This document shows, in pieces, positions 1-10,798 of a DNA stretch of 64,000 nt (its first letter is position 1; every line of letters starts with the position of its first letter). Location of the stretch: the NCBI GenBank assembly GCA_018398805.1, contig JAGFBZ010001548.1:1600501-1664500 (forward strand). Direction: 5' to 3'. The notes beneath the pieces were generated by a model. It was given only the letters and a program-made list of their open reading frames with translations, searched no databases and was not told the DNA's origin. Position numbers and translations under genes: made by a program. Origin of the DNA: Hirundichthys speculiger (Eukaryota > Chordata > Actinopteri > Beloniformes > Exocoetidae).

Positions 1-2266
1 TCAGGCCTAATAAAGCAGCAGATACTCATTTCTTTTAAAAAGTTACACAATCCAGTAAATGCAAGTATTAAAAAAAACCTGAAAATTAAATATGTCCATT
101 TTGACAGAAAATGGACAAATCCCCTCTTGTGATGACAGTAAGTTAAAAATGTAGTTGCGCCTAGATGATTTAAAGGAAAATAATTAGGTTTAATCTTAAC
201 TGGTATTATTAATCAAGCTGCTAGAATGAATTTTTTTTTTCGAATAACAAGTTACATACTTCTAGAACAAATACAAAACAACAATCAGTATAGAAAACTA
301 TTTTAAATTATATATGACTGAGATCACATACAAGTCTGGAATGTGCAATCATTTATATTCTATAAATTAACAATAGTTAATGAGATAATCCTATTGTACT
401 CAAAGTGGATTACCAGTACTAAAAACAAATTCTAGAGCATCACTGTTGGCAGCTTCCCAAAAACATCTCACACATAGTCAAAAAATGTATTTAATAGGGA
501 AGTAACTGAAATGTTACTAACAGAGCACTAATAAATTAATAAAGAAGCATATCATCTCTATCTACTATGTATTACATTTTATTATTTCACATCAGTTTGG
601 CCCAGGAGAAACTACTTGGTGTTATTTACAATATTTATGATGTAGTAGATCGTTAGGGAATCATGGTTTGACATTTCATAGCATTTTACAGTATTATATT
701 TATTCTTTGATAAATTGAGCCATCAGCAAACACAAAGTGAAAATCTCTTTTAGCCTCATCAGGCAGAATGCCTGACCTGGTCCCCCTTGACCTGAAGGCC
801 ATGGCACAGAACAGATCAAGGAGAAGGTTCTGCTACACAAGCTGGAGTCTGGGTGGAAACTAAATCCAGGGAGGCACTATGAACTGCTAAGCCTAATACT
901 GTTCCTGTGGATAAATCCTCTTGACTTAGGTGTACTTATGACGTGTGTTATATTGTGGGGCTCTGACAGAAGAGGATGAGCTCCACTCCAAGAATAAGAT
1001 TCCCAATGAGGCTATATTAATCTATTGTTCCGAAGACTAGCAGGAGCTAAATCAATCTTTTACAGCATCCTGGTGTCAATCTGTAATATTTTTGTGCCAT
1101 ATATGTGTGAGTAAAAAGCTGCATATTACTCCAAGGACATATGCATGCTATTGGGCTTTGATATGAGATTTGGCTCTATTTTTCCTTGCTTAAGAGCCGA
1201 GCTTAAATGGTATCTACACAATACACTCTGAAAATAAATGTATAAGATCACATAAAACAGCAGAGTACAAATATATGCAGCATCTCTTGCTTTATGGAGG
1301 GGGGTCATGCTGCAGTACTCAGGCGACTGCCGGCAACATGCCCATTCATACAAAGAGGAGTAAAAGAGGAAACTTCCTGCCGACATTAAAGACTCGTAAA
1401 GTAAAATATCAGAACAACCAACATTAACAATACATTCATCAAAAAAAACAACTAAACAAACACATTAAATAGGGCTACTGCAGACTAGACTAGGGCAGCA
1501 GTAAACTTAATTTACCTGCCACAAGCATAAAACACTAGAAATGTTCAAGTGCATATTTTTGCATATTACAGTTTATAATTGGATTTGATCAATCGAATTA
1601 TACTTGCATTTGTCAAAGTGGAAATATAAATAAATGAATACAAAGGCCAGGTAAGCTTTAAAATGGAAACTGATCATTCTATTGCACTAACTCTCGTATA
1701 TCAAAATCATCAATACAGTACAAACTACGCATTCAAAATGGAGCTACTGAAAGCTGCTTAGATAAAAACAGCACATGACTGTGAGGCTGCCAATTGTGTG
1801 AACACTCACACAGACATGTGTTTCAGTGACCTTCACTGAGACAAAAACTGAGAGAAAACATTCTCCCTAAATACAGTTTCAAATCTTTTTTTTTTATATT
1901 TTCAAATATTTTAGGAGAACTTAAGTTATTCCGACACAGACAGCAAACCAAGCCCTTTTAAATTGTTGAGCTTCATGTGCTTTACGCATTCTCAATGAAA
2001 TCACTGCACCCTGATCTGAATGTACTGGAATATAAAGTACTCGAATGCTTAAGTAACAGGAGCTTGACAATGCAATGTACCACGGTGGTCTCTATACAAT
2101 AAAATGTGACTTGCAGGGGAGAACAACCATGACTCTTTACACTGTTTGCTGCACATCACTTCAACATTTTCTAAACCCCATCTTCTGCAGTAAGCTTGGA
2201 CTCTGCTGATCTGCATGCTGCCTGGCTTTTCCTATTCTGTCACATCCACACACTCCTATATCTCAC
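1..2266. other. AT-rich non-coding stretch, no gene seen
   Basis: I find no exon with both a convincing protein match and splice sites here. If the hap1-like gene to the right continues leftward on the minus strand, this is intron or contains exons that I could not recognise. The next expected hap1/TRAK exon, coding the coiled coil that follows the KYF motif, was looked for and not found. Confidence 0.4.
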
Positions 2267-2610
2267 CTTGTGTCACCTCTCTGCAAAGGTTGTCATTGTT
2301 GTTGTTGTTATTGTTATTGGGGCATTTCCTCTCCTCTTGCACCATTTCATTCACAAAGCTGGAGGCACCTCTCTCATCTTCCTCCTCTTCAGATGCTGAG
2401 GAGCTCCAAACCTCCATGGTAACAGGAGAAAAACTGTCTTCCGTCTCTCCGTCCATAGGTTAAATCCCTTTTTTGTTCTGATTCTACTGTGTGTTGGCTG
2501 TCCTGTAATGCACCAGTTGGGTCTCTGGCATGATTCTGCGAGTCTGTGTGTGGAAAACAGCTTGCACTAGTCTATGAGACACTGTGCGTAGGGACAGTGT
2601 TTGTGTGTGC
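2267..2610 (-). other. candidate first exon with TATA-type promoter; acidic, Asn-rich N-terminus
   Basis: On the minus strand an ATG at 2456 is preceded by an in-frame stop, so it would be a true start. It opens a 63-codon reading frame that reaches a good splice donor (CAAG followed by GTGAGA, donor at 2261-2266). The peptide has an acidic serine-rich part (SSSASEEEEDERG) and a run of eight asparagines coded by AAC/AAT repeats. About 180 bases upstream on the same strand is a TATATATTAA box (around 2635-2645), which would place transcription start near 2610. I do not recognise the protein. It could be an alternative start of the hap1-like gene or an unrelated gene running off the left edge. 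The exon is inferred from sequence signals only. Confidence 0.3.
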
Positions 2611-4412
2611 AGGAGAATCTGAGCTGCTTGGTGTTAATATATAATCCCTCAGACTGTACGGGCCATCTGTCGTCATGCCTGCATCCATTCACCTGGCCAC
2701 GTTGGACTACCGGTTAAGAGAAGAAATCAAGAAGAGGAGGAGGGGGAGACAAGAGGAAAGAAATTCTAAATAATTATCTAAAAAAAACAGTTTACAATGT
2801 TACTCACTTTTCTTCATCAGTGAAAAATAAATAAGTCAAGTGTGTAGCTAAAAAAAATACTTTAGAGTGAGAGGATGTTTAAAAGGATGCTGCACAAAGC
2901 CGAGACACCCCTGTGAGTTGAGGGAGATGGTATGTTCTGCTAAAGCCAAGCGCTGCTCTTTTCGCCACACATACGTAACAGCAGATAAAGAGAGGGCTCT
3001 GTGATACTGGTGCAGACAAAGCCACACCCACAGGGGTCTGATGAAAGCAGCAGTATAGCCATATTAGCATCAAATAAATCTTTTATTGAAAATTGAATCT
3101 GAAAGGATTGATATAGTGGGGTCAGTTTTAAGACATCAAAAGGTTTCTTTTTATACAACCTTAATATCAAGTCAAAATGCAACGGATCCACATATATTCT
3201 CTACCCCATCAGTCACTACATTCACTATTCAGTCTGCCCACCCTGTGCCCTCCCAGTTGTTACAACAGACACATAAGTTCCTTGCAATCAAATATTAACC
3301 TCCTCATTCATTTTTCAAACACAGACTCATTCTTTGCAGGACAAATGCTGCAGAGAAGAGGCAAACATCTCTGGCATAACCAAGCTGTTTAGTTCCTGCA
3401 GGATAAAACCTTCCTGCAGAATTCCAACTGCCATAAAGAGATTAACAAGTGATTAACAGCATAATTTCAAGACCACAGGTGACATTTATAGTTATAAGAT
3501 AATAATGTTATGATGGCTTTCTCCCCAACAGCAAACAAGCATGAACCAGGCCAGGAGATGGTGCACAATTATTTACTTAAAGCACTTGTATATGGCAGCT
3601 TCCCTGTTGTGTGTGGAAATTGTGCTATAATGCAAAGGCAGTGAAGTGAAGCAGTAATGGTTGTAGGGATATAAAAAGAAGAGTTAAGACAACGTTGTCT
3701 TCAATTTCAAGTGTGCTGCAAATTTTGAAGCACTGAAATATTCATCAATTTCATAATAAAATTCATATAAAGGACTTATCAAAACCTTTAACATACAAGG
3801 TCTCGAAAAAGCATCTCAATATCTAACTGTAGTCACTGCATAAAAATAGTGAGGAGGACTTGAGGAGGCAATAAGGAACTCTGATAAACACCACCATATG
3901 CTATCTGCCAAAAAGCCTGTATTGTGGCACAGGATCTATATGAATCAGGTTAGTCTGTCTGTGGCTTGGCTTCCAGTGTTTGTCACCCAAAGTCTTCAGG
4001 ATGAGAAAAATACAACTATTGAACTGTTTAGACCTTTCCTTGGAGAATTTTTAGATGTGGGTTAAACTAAAGAGATAGATAACCACACATGGTTGCTGTT
4101 ATTATTTACATGCTCACCTAGGTTCCAGAGAAGGCAGAAAGAAAAATGGAGAGAAGTATAGAAAAGGATATGGGAGATTATCAGTTGGAAACAGTAAGTA
4201 ATATAATCTACACATTTGTGTTATAAAGGAAGATTCTTCAACTGTAACAATGAAACAAAGTTTAGATAATAATCTTTTAGTCTTCCCAGACTGATGCAGC
4301 AGACATGCCAAAACAGTTACCGGTAACATTATATCAGAGTGGCCACTAGAATATACAGTCTGCAGACCTTCAGCATAAACTTCTTATGACATCAAGCCAC
4401 AAAAAACGAATT
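2611..4412. other. non-coding stretch, nothing recognised
   Basis: Apart from the TATA box noted for the candidate exon on its left, I see only short chance reading frames, A-runs and no repeat with readable ends. Confidence 0.4.
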
Positions 4413-4420
4413 GGCTTGAG

Positions 4421-4556
4421 CATAGTGCGAATTACGGGGGGGTTTAACCCCCCCAATTACAACTTCAACCCCCCTAAAGAAGGGACAAATTGTCATTTTT
4501 GTCATCTCTAGAAAATGTTGACCCCCCCCAATTGTCATTGTATAATTCGCACTCTG
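4421..4556. mobile_element. hAT-type MITE (136 bp) with 8-bp target duplication
   Basis: The element is bounded by inverted repeats beginning CAtAGTGCGAATTA on the left and CAgAGTGCGAATTA on the right, read inward. The host octamer GGCTTGAG stands on both sides (4413-4420 and 4557-4564). An 8-bp duplication and a CAG-type terminus point to the hAT superfamily. The interior has no coding capacity but carries several runs of seven or more C or G, including a G-run and C-run separated by TTTAA that can fold on itself. It is a non-autonomous copy. Confidence 0.85.
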
Positions 4557-4564
4557 GGCTTGAG

Positions 4565-5641
4565 GACATCTGACATCCATGACTCATAATTGCAGTACCT
4601 AATGTGGAAGTGTTTAGGGGCTGGGGGAATTGGGAAAGGTTTAATTAAGCACTGAAAATTCAAACAAAACGGTTCACACAGTAAAGTTCATTACAAATGT
4701 ATGAAATAAGTATTGTGTGTGATTCAATGGCCCAGGGCTGTTCATCCATTTAAATTAAGAGTTTACTATTTTGGAAAGTAAAGATGTCAAGCCCACAGGG
4801 ATTGAGCACTGCAACCACTGTGTTTAAGCACTGTTTGGATGATGATTATTAGATTATTTATGGTAATTAAAAATCATTTTCCAGTGGACCATACAAAAAC
4901 AAAATATCAATAGCTGATAATAAGCCAGTTAAGAGTAGTACAATTTATTCATCAATGTTTTATCAGAATCAACGCAAAAGGCAGTTAATACAACAGTGCA
5001 TCCCACAAGTTGCATTTTATCTGTGAGTTGCATCTTATTTCCTATTACGGTAATAATCCATCTTCTGTTCGTGGAAAGAACAGAAGAGTTTAAAGTTCAA
5101 TGTTAACATTTAAGAGCAGGATCCTAACACACTATTACCAAGAAGGTACTTGCTTTCATGATTGATCACATAGGCACTGTCCTTCTAGTACTTCATCATA
5201 ACTCACAGATCAGCTCTCAACAAACCTGACCTCACAGACTGCTCAATATTATTAAGACAACCAGCTACATTTATTACATTTACCGGTACTTCCATGCGAC
5301 CAGTAACACGTAGTTCTATGCATATTACTGATAACAACGCATACTGATAAATAACAAAACGCAGTAACACGTAGTTGTGGTCAAAAAAAGTTTAGCAAAT
5401 TATGTAAAAGTGATTTTTTTCATAGTAGCTGAAAAATATTTTGGAAAAAAATATTTTGGAATCTGCAGCACAAGATGACAGTAGCAGTACACCTGACTCG
5501 ACCTGACCGGGCTAAGCCAAAAGTCTTGCATTTTTAAACACTTCTGAAGTTTAAAAGGGATTAATGTTTGCAATTTCACAGAGCCTGTCATTGGTTACCC
5601 ATCTACAGTTACATATCAACGGTTAATAAAACTTTACTCAC
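4565..5641. other. hap1: presumed intron of the hap1-like gene
   Basis: This stretch follows the splice donor of the exon at 5642-5830 on the minus strand. It holds a small direct repeat (CAGTAACACGTAGTT at about 5300 and 5361) and no recognisable exon. Confidence 0.4.
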
Positions 5642-6356
5642 AGAAGTACTTGAGTGTCTCTTCAATCTGCTCATGGGTGAGGCCCAGAACGACTTCTGGT
5701 GGCAGCAGAGGGGTGTGCACCCAGTCGTCATTGTCATATCCAAACACACTGTCTGCTCGAAGAGTGTAACTGGGTTGACCCTCTGATAGAAGACTCACTA
5801 TCTCCAGCTCCGGGAGGTTTGAACACAGGTCTGAGCAGAGGAATAATTGTGATTTATATGAGTAAAAGTTTATGAAGGAAAAGAAAAAGACAAAGAAAGC
5901 AGAACTTAAACACAGCCAGGGTCATATTTCACATCTGATGCTTCACTGCCCTCTATTGTTAAAAGTATGACCCTACAATGTTCTCATTTACTCATTTAGC
6001 TGTAACATAATCAGTTTTTAATTTGCATGTTTAGATATGCACCCGTTAATCCTTAAAAAAGGGGACTTACCCGTAAGAGTAGATACATCATGATGGGATT
6101 GTTGCCTTGTGTTACTAAGGTTCCCCTGTGAAGCATGCTGAAGAGGGTGGGGGTCCACCTCCAGGGTCCCCTGCGCCTCCCCCTGCCCCTCATGGAGGGA
6201 GAGGGCTGGCTGGGAGTCCAGATGGGCCCGTGGGTACCAGGCGAGGGGAGAAAGGTAAGTTTGGGTTGAGGAAGAGGAGAGAGAGGATGCAGGATGGGAC
6301 AGCTTGTCTGGGGGTGGAGGGTTCAGGGTGAAGACAAACTCAAATTCGGATGCCTC
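5642..6356 (-). CDS. hap1: HAP1/TRAK-family kinesin adaptor, two coding exons (partial gene)
   Basis: Two minus-strand exons are visible: 6071-6356 and 5642-5830, joined across an intron at 5831-6070 with donor GTAAGT and acceptor CTCTGCTCAG. The junction is in phase (a Gly/Asp codon is split and gives Asp). The second exon reads DLCSNLPELEIVSLL, then LRADSVFGYDNDDWVHTPL, and ends EQIEETLKYF. This is the start of the HAP1 N-terminal homology domain of huntingtin-associated protein 1 and TRAK1/TRAK2 (Milton), which link kinesin and dynein to mitochondria and vesicles. The first exon is low-complexity (Pro, Ser, Gln, His rich) and is placed by its acceptor CCACTAG and donor; it has no ATG, so a start exon lies further right and was not identified. 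The coiled coil expected after KYF is not seen. The family is firm. The choice of hap1 over trak1/trak2 rests on adjacency to jup, as in mammals. Confidence 0.65.
6071..6356 (-). CDS. hap1: hap1-like upstream coding exon (286 nt)
   Basis: The open frame runs from just after a TAG that serves as splice acceptor to the donor ACGG/GTAAGT. The peptide starts EASEFEFVFTLNPPPP and is rich in Ser, Pro, Gln and His, so it is a divergent, probably disordered leader before the conserved domain. The right boundary is less sure: a second good acceptor (ACCCCCAG) would begin the exon at 6307 instead. The donor side is well supported because it splices in frame to the conserved exon. Confidence 0.5.
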
Positions 6357-7271
6357 CTAGTGGCTCGGGGATAAAATAATGGTTCCCAAGGCATCAATGT
6401 CTCACTGAACCTACAGGCAATGATCAGAGAGGACAATACAAGGAAAGCAGGGTGAGAAAAAAAGAAGATAGTTAGAGACATAAGAATGTTATAGGTATAC
6501 TGTGCACAAATGTCTGTAGAGTAAGGCTGCACGATGCCACTATTAAAATTATTTCTGTCAATACTGCAACATTACTACATGCCGAAACTGTACTGTGGTT
6601 TGATAATGGCTGTTTTATATTTATTTAATTTCACACCATACATTACCATAAGATAACTCAGCACAATTAATGCAGTATAATCAAGGACTTGAAAATTTAA
6701 TAGAAAGAAATTATATGAGATGAGAAAGTACTTGGTGACACTTTTTAGTACTGCACGACACTGTTTCTTAATATTCACTCTCTATGAAATTAATTTTTGT
6801 TTTTTTCTTCTTTCCTCTTTTTTCTTACTTTAAGCAATTTAATAAAACCACAACTGCTTAGAAAACAAAGAACATCACAACTCTTGACAGTCAATTCAAA
6901 CTATACCAAATAAGAAAATTGAAGTGGGTAATAAAAATAAAATTATTATTGTTGTTGTTTTTGTATAGTTTCAAAGATGGTATTTCTTCTTACTGTATTT
7001 ATTTATATTTTTTCCAAGTAACACTTCTTGATAAGTATTTTCACATTGAAACTCTTGAAGTTCTTCTCATCTTCTTAAAAGATGTGAACTCTCCAAAATC
7101 ATACCTTTTGTTAGATTTAAAAAAAACCTTTATTTATGAGCAATGCAGGGTCAAGCCCACAGCCTGTGTTTTAGGTTCACAAAGATAGTGTTATAACAGT
7201 CTGGAGGTACACACAGATCAAGGTTTTCAGTGAAACAGTACATCCCTAGAACAGTACATTATCTGAATTAT
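6357..7271. other. non-coding stretch, nothing recognised
   Basis: AT-rich DNA with no recognised exon or repeat ends; presumed intron or 5' region of the hap1-like gene. Confidence 0.35.
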
Positions 7272-7326
7272 ACACATAGCTACAGCTATGTGTATTTTGG
7301 AGTAGCTACAGCTACTCCAAAATACA
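7272..7326. repeat. two overlapping perfect palindromes
   Basis: Bases 7272-7293 (ACACATAGCT-AC-AGCTATGTGT) and 7291-7326 (17-base arms from TGTATTTTGG, with a 2-base centre) are each perfect inverted repeats sharing the same AGCTACAGCT core. The second arm of the first palindrome overlaps the first arm of the second. Nearby there is a short direct repeat of CTGATCCAATACAAG. Confidence 0.85.
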
Positions 7327-7617
7327 CTGATCCAATACAAGCTGATCCAACTGATCCAATACAAGATAGTCCATAGGTTACAGTACTCCAGGGTCAGACT
7401 TCATAAAATATTCCCTGACGCCTCGTCCCTATGTAGCAGACCTAAAGGTGCCGAGAGTACATTAGCACATCTCTTCTGGTCATGTCTCCTGTAAGTGGTT
7501 CAGTTAACTGTCTGACATAATGCATCAAAACCATTTTTGCCCATGGAAATGAAGAATTCTAGATATAATACTAAAATGCTTCGCATTTTAATATAAAACG
7601 TAATTTGGGGTACTGCG

Positions 7618-8345
7618 AGAGAAGTATGGCATTGTATGAGGAAGTGTGGAATAGCAGAGAAGTATGTTAGACTTGTCCAGGACATGCATGAGAGCTGTAA
7701 GACAGTGGTGAAGTGTGGTATAGATGTGACAGAGGAGTTCAAGGTGGAGGTGAGACTGCATCATGGATCATCTCTGAACCCCTTCTTCTTTGTTATGGTG
7801 ATGGACAAGCTGACAGAGAATTATAGAAAGGAGTTGCAAAGGACTATGATGTTTGTCAATTGTGATCTTTAGTGAAAGCAGGGAGCAGATGGAAGAAAAT
7901 CTAGAGTGGTGGAAGTATGCCCTGGAAAAGAGAGGGATGACAGTTGGCAACAGCAAGGCAGAATATATGTGTGTGAATAAGAGGGATCCAAGTGGAATGA
8001 TGAGGCTACAGGGAACAGAAATAAAGAAGATGGAGGATTTTAAATATTTAGGGTCAACAGTCCAGAGCAATGGAGAGTGTGGAAAAGAGGTGAAGAAGCA
8101 TGTGTAAACAGGTTGGAACGGGTGGAGAAGAGTATCAGGTGAGATGTGTGATAAGAATATCAGCAAGAATGAAAGGAAAGGTGTACAAGATGGTAAAACA
8201 GTGAAGGAATACAGCTCAAAATACTGAGGTTGGACATGTACAGAGGAGGAATAGTGTATATATTGGTAGATGGATGATGAGGTTGGAACTGCCAGGCAGG
8301 AAGACCATGAGGAGATTTATAGATGTAGAGAAAGGAAATAAAAGA
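7618..8345 (+). mobile_element. non-LTR retrotransposon relic, reverse transcriptase part
   Basis: The plus strand reads, with frame breaks, a reverse-transcriptase C-terminal half of a type very common in fish: CGIAEKYVRLVQDMHESC, then FFVMVMDKLTE, then after a frameshift near 7855 SESREQMEENLEWW and FKYLGSTVQSNGECGKEV. The YADD-type active site region is lost at the break (TMMFVNCDL). The copy is 5'-truncated and inactive. The clade (RTE-like or related) is not certain by eye. Confidence 0.8.
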
Positions 8346-8589
8346 AGAGACGTTTAAACATGTGCATCTATGTGTTTAGTATAAGCCTGCCTGAATATGC
8401 AATGAGTGAAACAAAGTCTTAAATTACGCAGTGTTTCTATTTCTTTTTTTGGTGTATTGTTTGACAGAGCCCCGTCAATGGGGATATGTCACAGTAGGTT
8501 ATGTCCAAGGTCTGAGTGTTATTAAATCATCTTTTCTCACATGTTTCATGTCAGTGCAGCCATAGAAGTAGAGGATGGTGACAGGCCAT

Positions 8590-8770
8590 CAAGCTTGACT
8601 GTCACATGTAGTATAGAGGAAGACTAAAGAGATCTAAGGATGTGATGAGAGAGGACATGAAGTTAGCTGGTGTGAGAGAAAAGGATGCAGAATACAGGGT
8701 TAGATGGAGGCAAATGAAACGCTGTGGCGACCCCTGAAGGGAACAGTCGAAAGACAAAGAAGAAGATATT
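8590..8770 (+). mobile_element. 3' end of the same LINE family
   Basis: After an unrelated gap of about 250 bases, the typical LINE C-terminus and 3' tail resume. A frame containing DMKLAG precedes the well-known fish sequence TGTGGCGACCCCTGAAGGG with a CAAAGAAGAAG tail. It is probably the same insertion as 7618-8345, split by a later insertion or rearrangement. Confidence 0.7.
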
Positions 8771-10436
8771 ACACCACAATACACTGCAAGCACAGAAATA
8801 TGTTCCTGTTGCATATTTATACATAATCATTCAGTATAAGTCCAAAAATATAAAACTTTTACTCGACCTATAAATGTTAGATCTTAATTCTGATACAGGT
8901 GTGGCATTAATTCTGACAGTCATTAAAAGGAACAATATCAAAACCACAAGTTCCAGATCTTAATTCTCACTATGCAGTGTCTCTAGTTCTCCTAGCTGAG
9001 GCACAAAAAATGTCAATCGTGCATACACTTTCTAAAATATAAATACTATATTCTACCACAGTTTCAATATTTATGTATCCAGCTCTGTGCTATTAATGAA
9101 ATAATATCTTTCCATTGTCTGATTTCACATAAAAGTTTAATTATTTTACCCAGGCTGGTAACAAAAGGACATTTGATACCACAGCCCAGTTATTGCAGTC
9201 AATAAAACAAGCCGGTTAGAGGGCAGAGACCTAATTGAAGCAACAGAGACAAGGCAATCATGGCAAGTACAGCATAAGCACATGACACACATGATACAGT
9301 ACATCTAGTTGATTTGACCAGACTTAACCTGGCAAGTATCACCGTTGCTACCTCCAGCAGAGTTCCCTTTTTTCTTTATCCCTGTTGGCCTTCTCAGTTT
9401 TCTACAGTACAGTCCATCCAATCAGCTGAGTGCTTTGGTTACTGGCCAACATGTCACCATCAATCCTGGCTCTGTTAGAGTTCTCAAGCAAGTCACACCA
9501 CACTCTTAAGCATTCAGCCTGTTTGTGTGATGTGAGAAAAACATATCGAGCTTTGTCATCAACTTTTACAGTACTATTCTTCTTACCTTCAAAACATGGC
9601 AAAATCAAAGCTATGCACTCATGGATGGAAAACGTAGGCATGTCAAATCTTTTCAATTCAACTCAAGGTCATTTCCAATTTAGCTTTGGCTGTGGTACAC
9701 CAGTGCAGTGCTTAGTTAAACACGCAACCAACCAAGACCTGCCGGCCACTTAGGGGGGACAATGTGGGACAGGGTTATTAGCCATCTCCCCGTGCTTTGA
9801 AATTGTGTTTTTCTTTTTGTTCACGGCAGAATGCCAGGGAAAGAAAAAAAACTCATCAGCAGATGAATAAGCTCAGTCATCTTTCAAGCAGAGTATAATA
9901 GAGCTGCAGAGAAGATTGATGCAGAAACCTGAAACAGCAACAGAAAAACTGACTTAAATGCCATCAGGGATTTTTGAAAGTGTATCCAAAACAACCATAG
10001 GCAAGAGATTTAATATCATGACCTGGTAAAAATTGAATCACATGAACTATAGCAGAAAAGGCTCATGTTAATGGCTTAAAGTCATATCAGAACCTAAGCA
10101 GTGCAATTCAAGCAGAAAAGCCTGCTTTTGACCTTGGAACATAGATTGGACCTGAACTCTACATTAGTACTCAGTGCGCTAACAATGCCCTTCCAGGAGG
10201 GTGTGTACGTGAGCCGAGGCACACAGGACACCAACAGACAGAGCCAGGAGGGGGAAGGAAGGGAGAGAGGACCGGTGCATTCAAGGCTTTTATGCATTGA
10301 AGCAAAGAGGAGTTAGGTGGAGGCCCAAGAAGAAAAAATTGAACTTTTTATTCAACATATCAGTAAAATTGTCAGTCTCTCGGCAGCACAAAAACCTCTA
10401 AATATTTTATCTATCTTTAGTTGGAAAAAAGATATA
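8771..10436. other. non-coding stretch, nothing recognised
   Basis: Only unassigned short reading frames on both strands (for example 9402-9753 and 10094-10316). They lack splice context or similarity that I can recognise. Confidence 0.35.
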
Positions 10437-10444
10437 GATTTGTA

Positions 10445-10790
10445 TAGGGGTGAGTATTGGCAAGGACCTTGCAATACGATATGTATCATGATACTTGGGT
10501 CACGATATGATATTATCGTGATATATTGTGATATTCTACCCAGTTAACATCAAAATTAAAAGTAGAGATGAAAAATCAAGTTGCTGTAAATGTTCATCAG
10601 ATGATATTGATCATTCAGAGGACAAATTGAGTCAAAACTATTTGCTTCAAAACAACCTATTTATTGTTTATCATTAGTGTTTTTGAAAAAAATTGACAAA
10701 ATTGATATTAGGAGCTGAAAAATCGATATTATATTGGCTGGCCGAAAATCACGATATATTGCCAAATCGATTTTTTTTTTCACACCCCTA
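10445..10790. mobile_element. hAT-type non-autonomous element (346 bp) with 8-bp target duplication
   Basis: Ends are TAGGGGTG and CACCCCTA. The host octamer GATTTGTA is repeated perfectly at 10437-10444 and 10791-10798. The interior contains several ATCG/CGATAT palindromic motifs, typical of fish hAT derivatives, and no transposase frame. Confidence 0.9.
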
Positions 10791-10798
10791 GATTTGTA

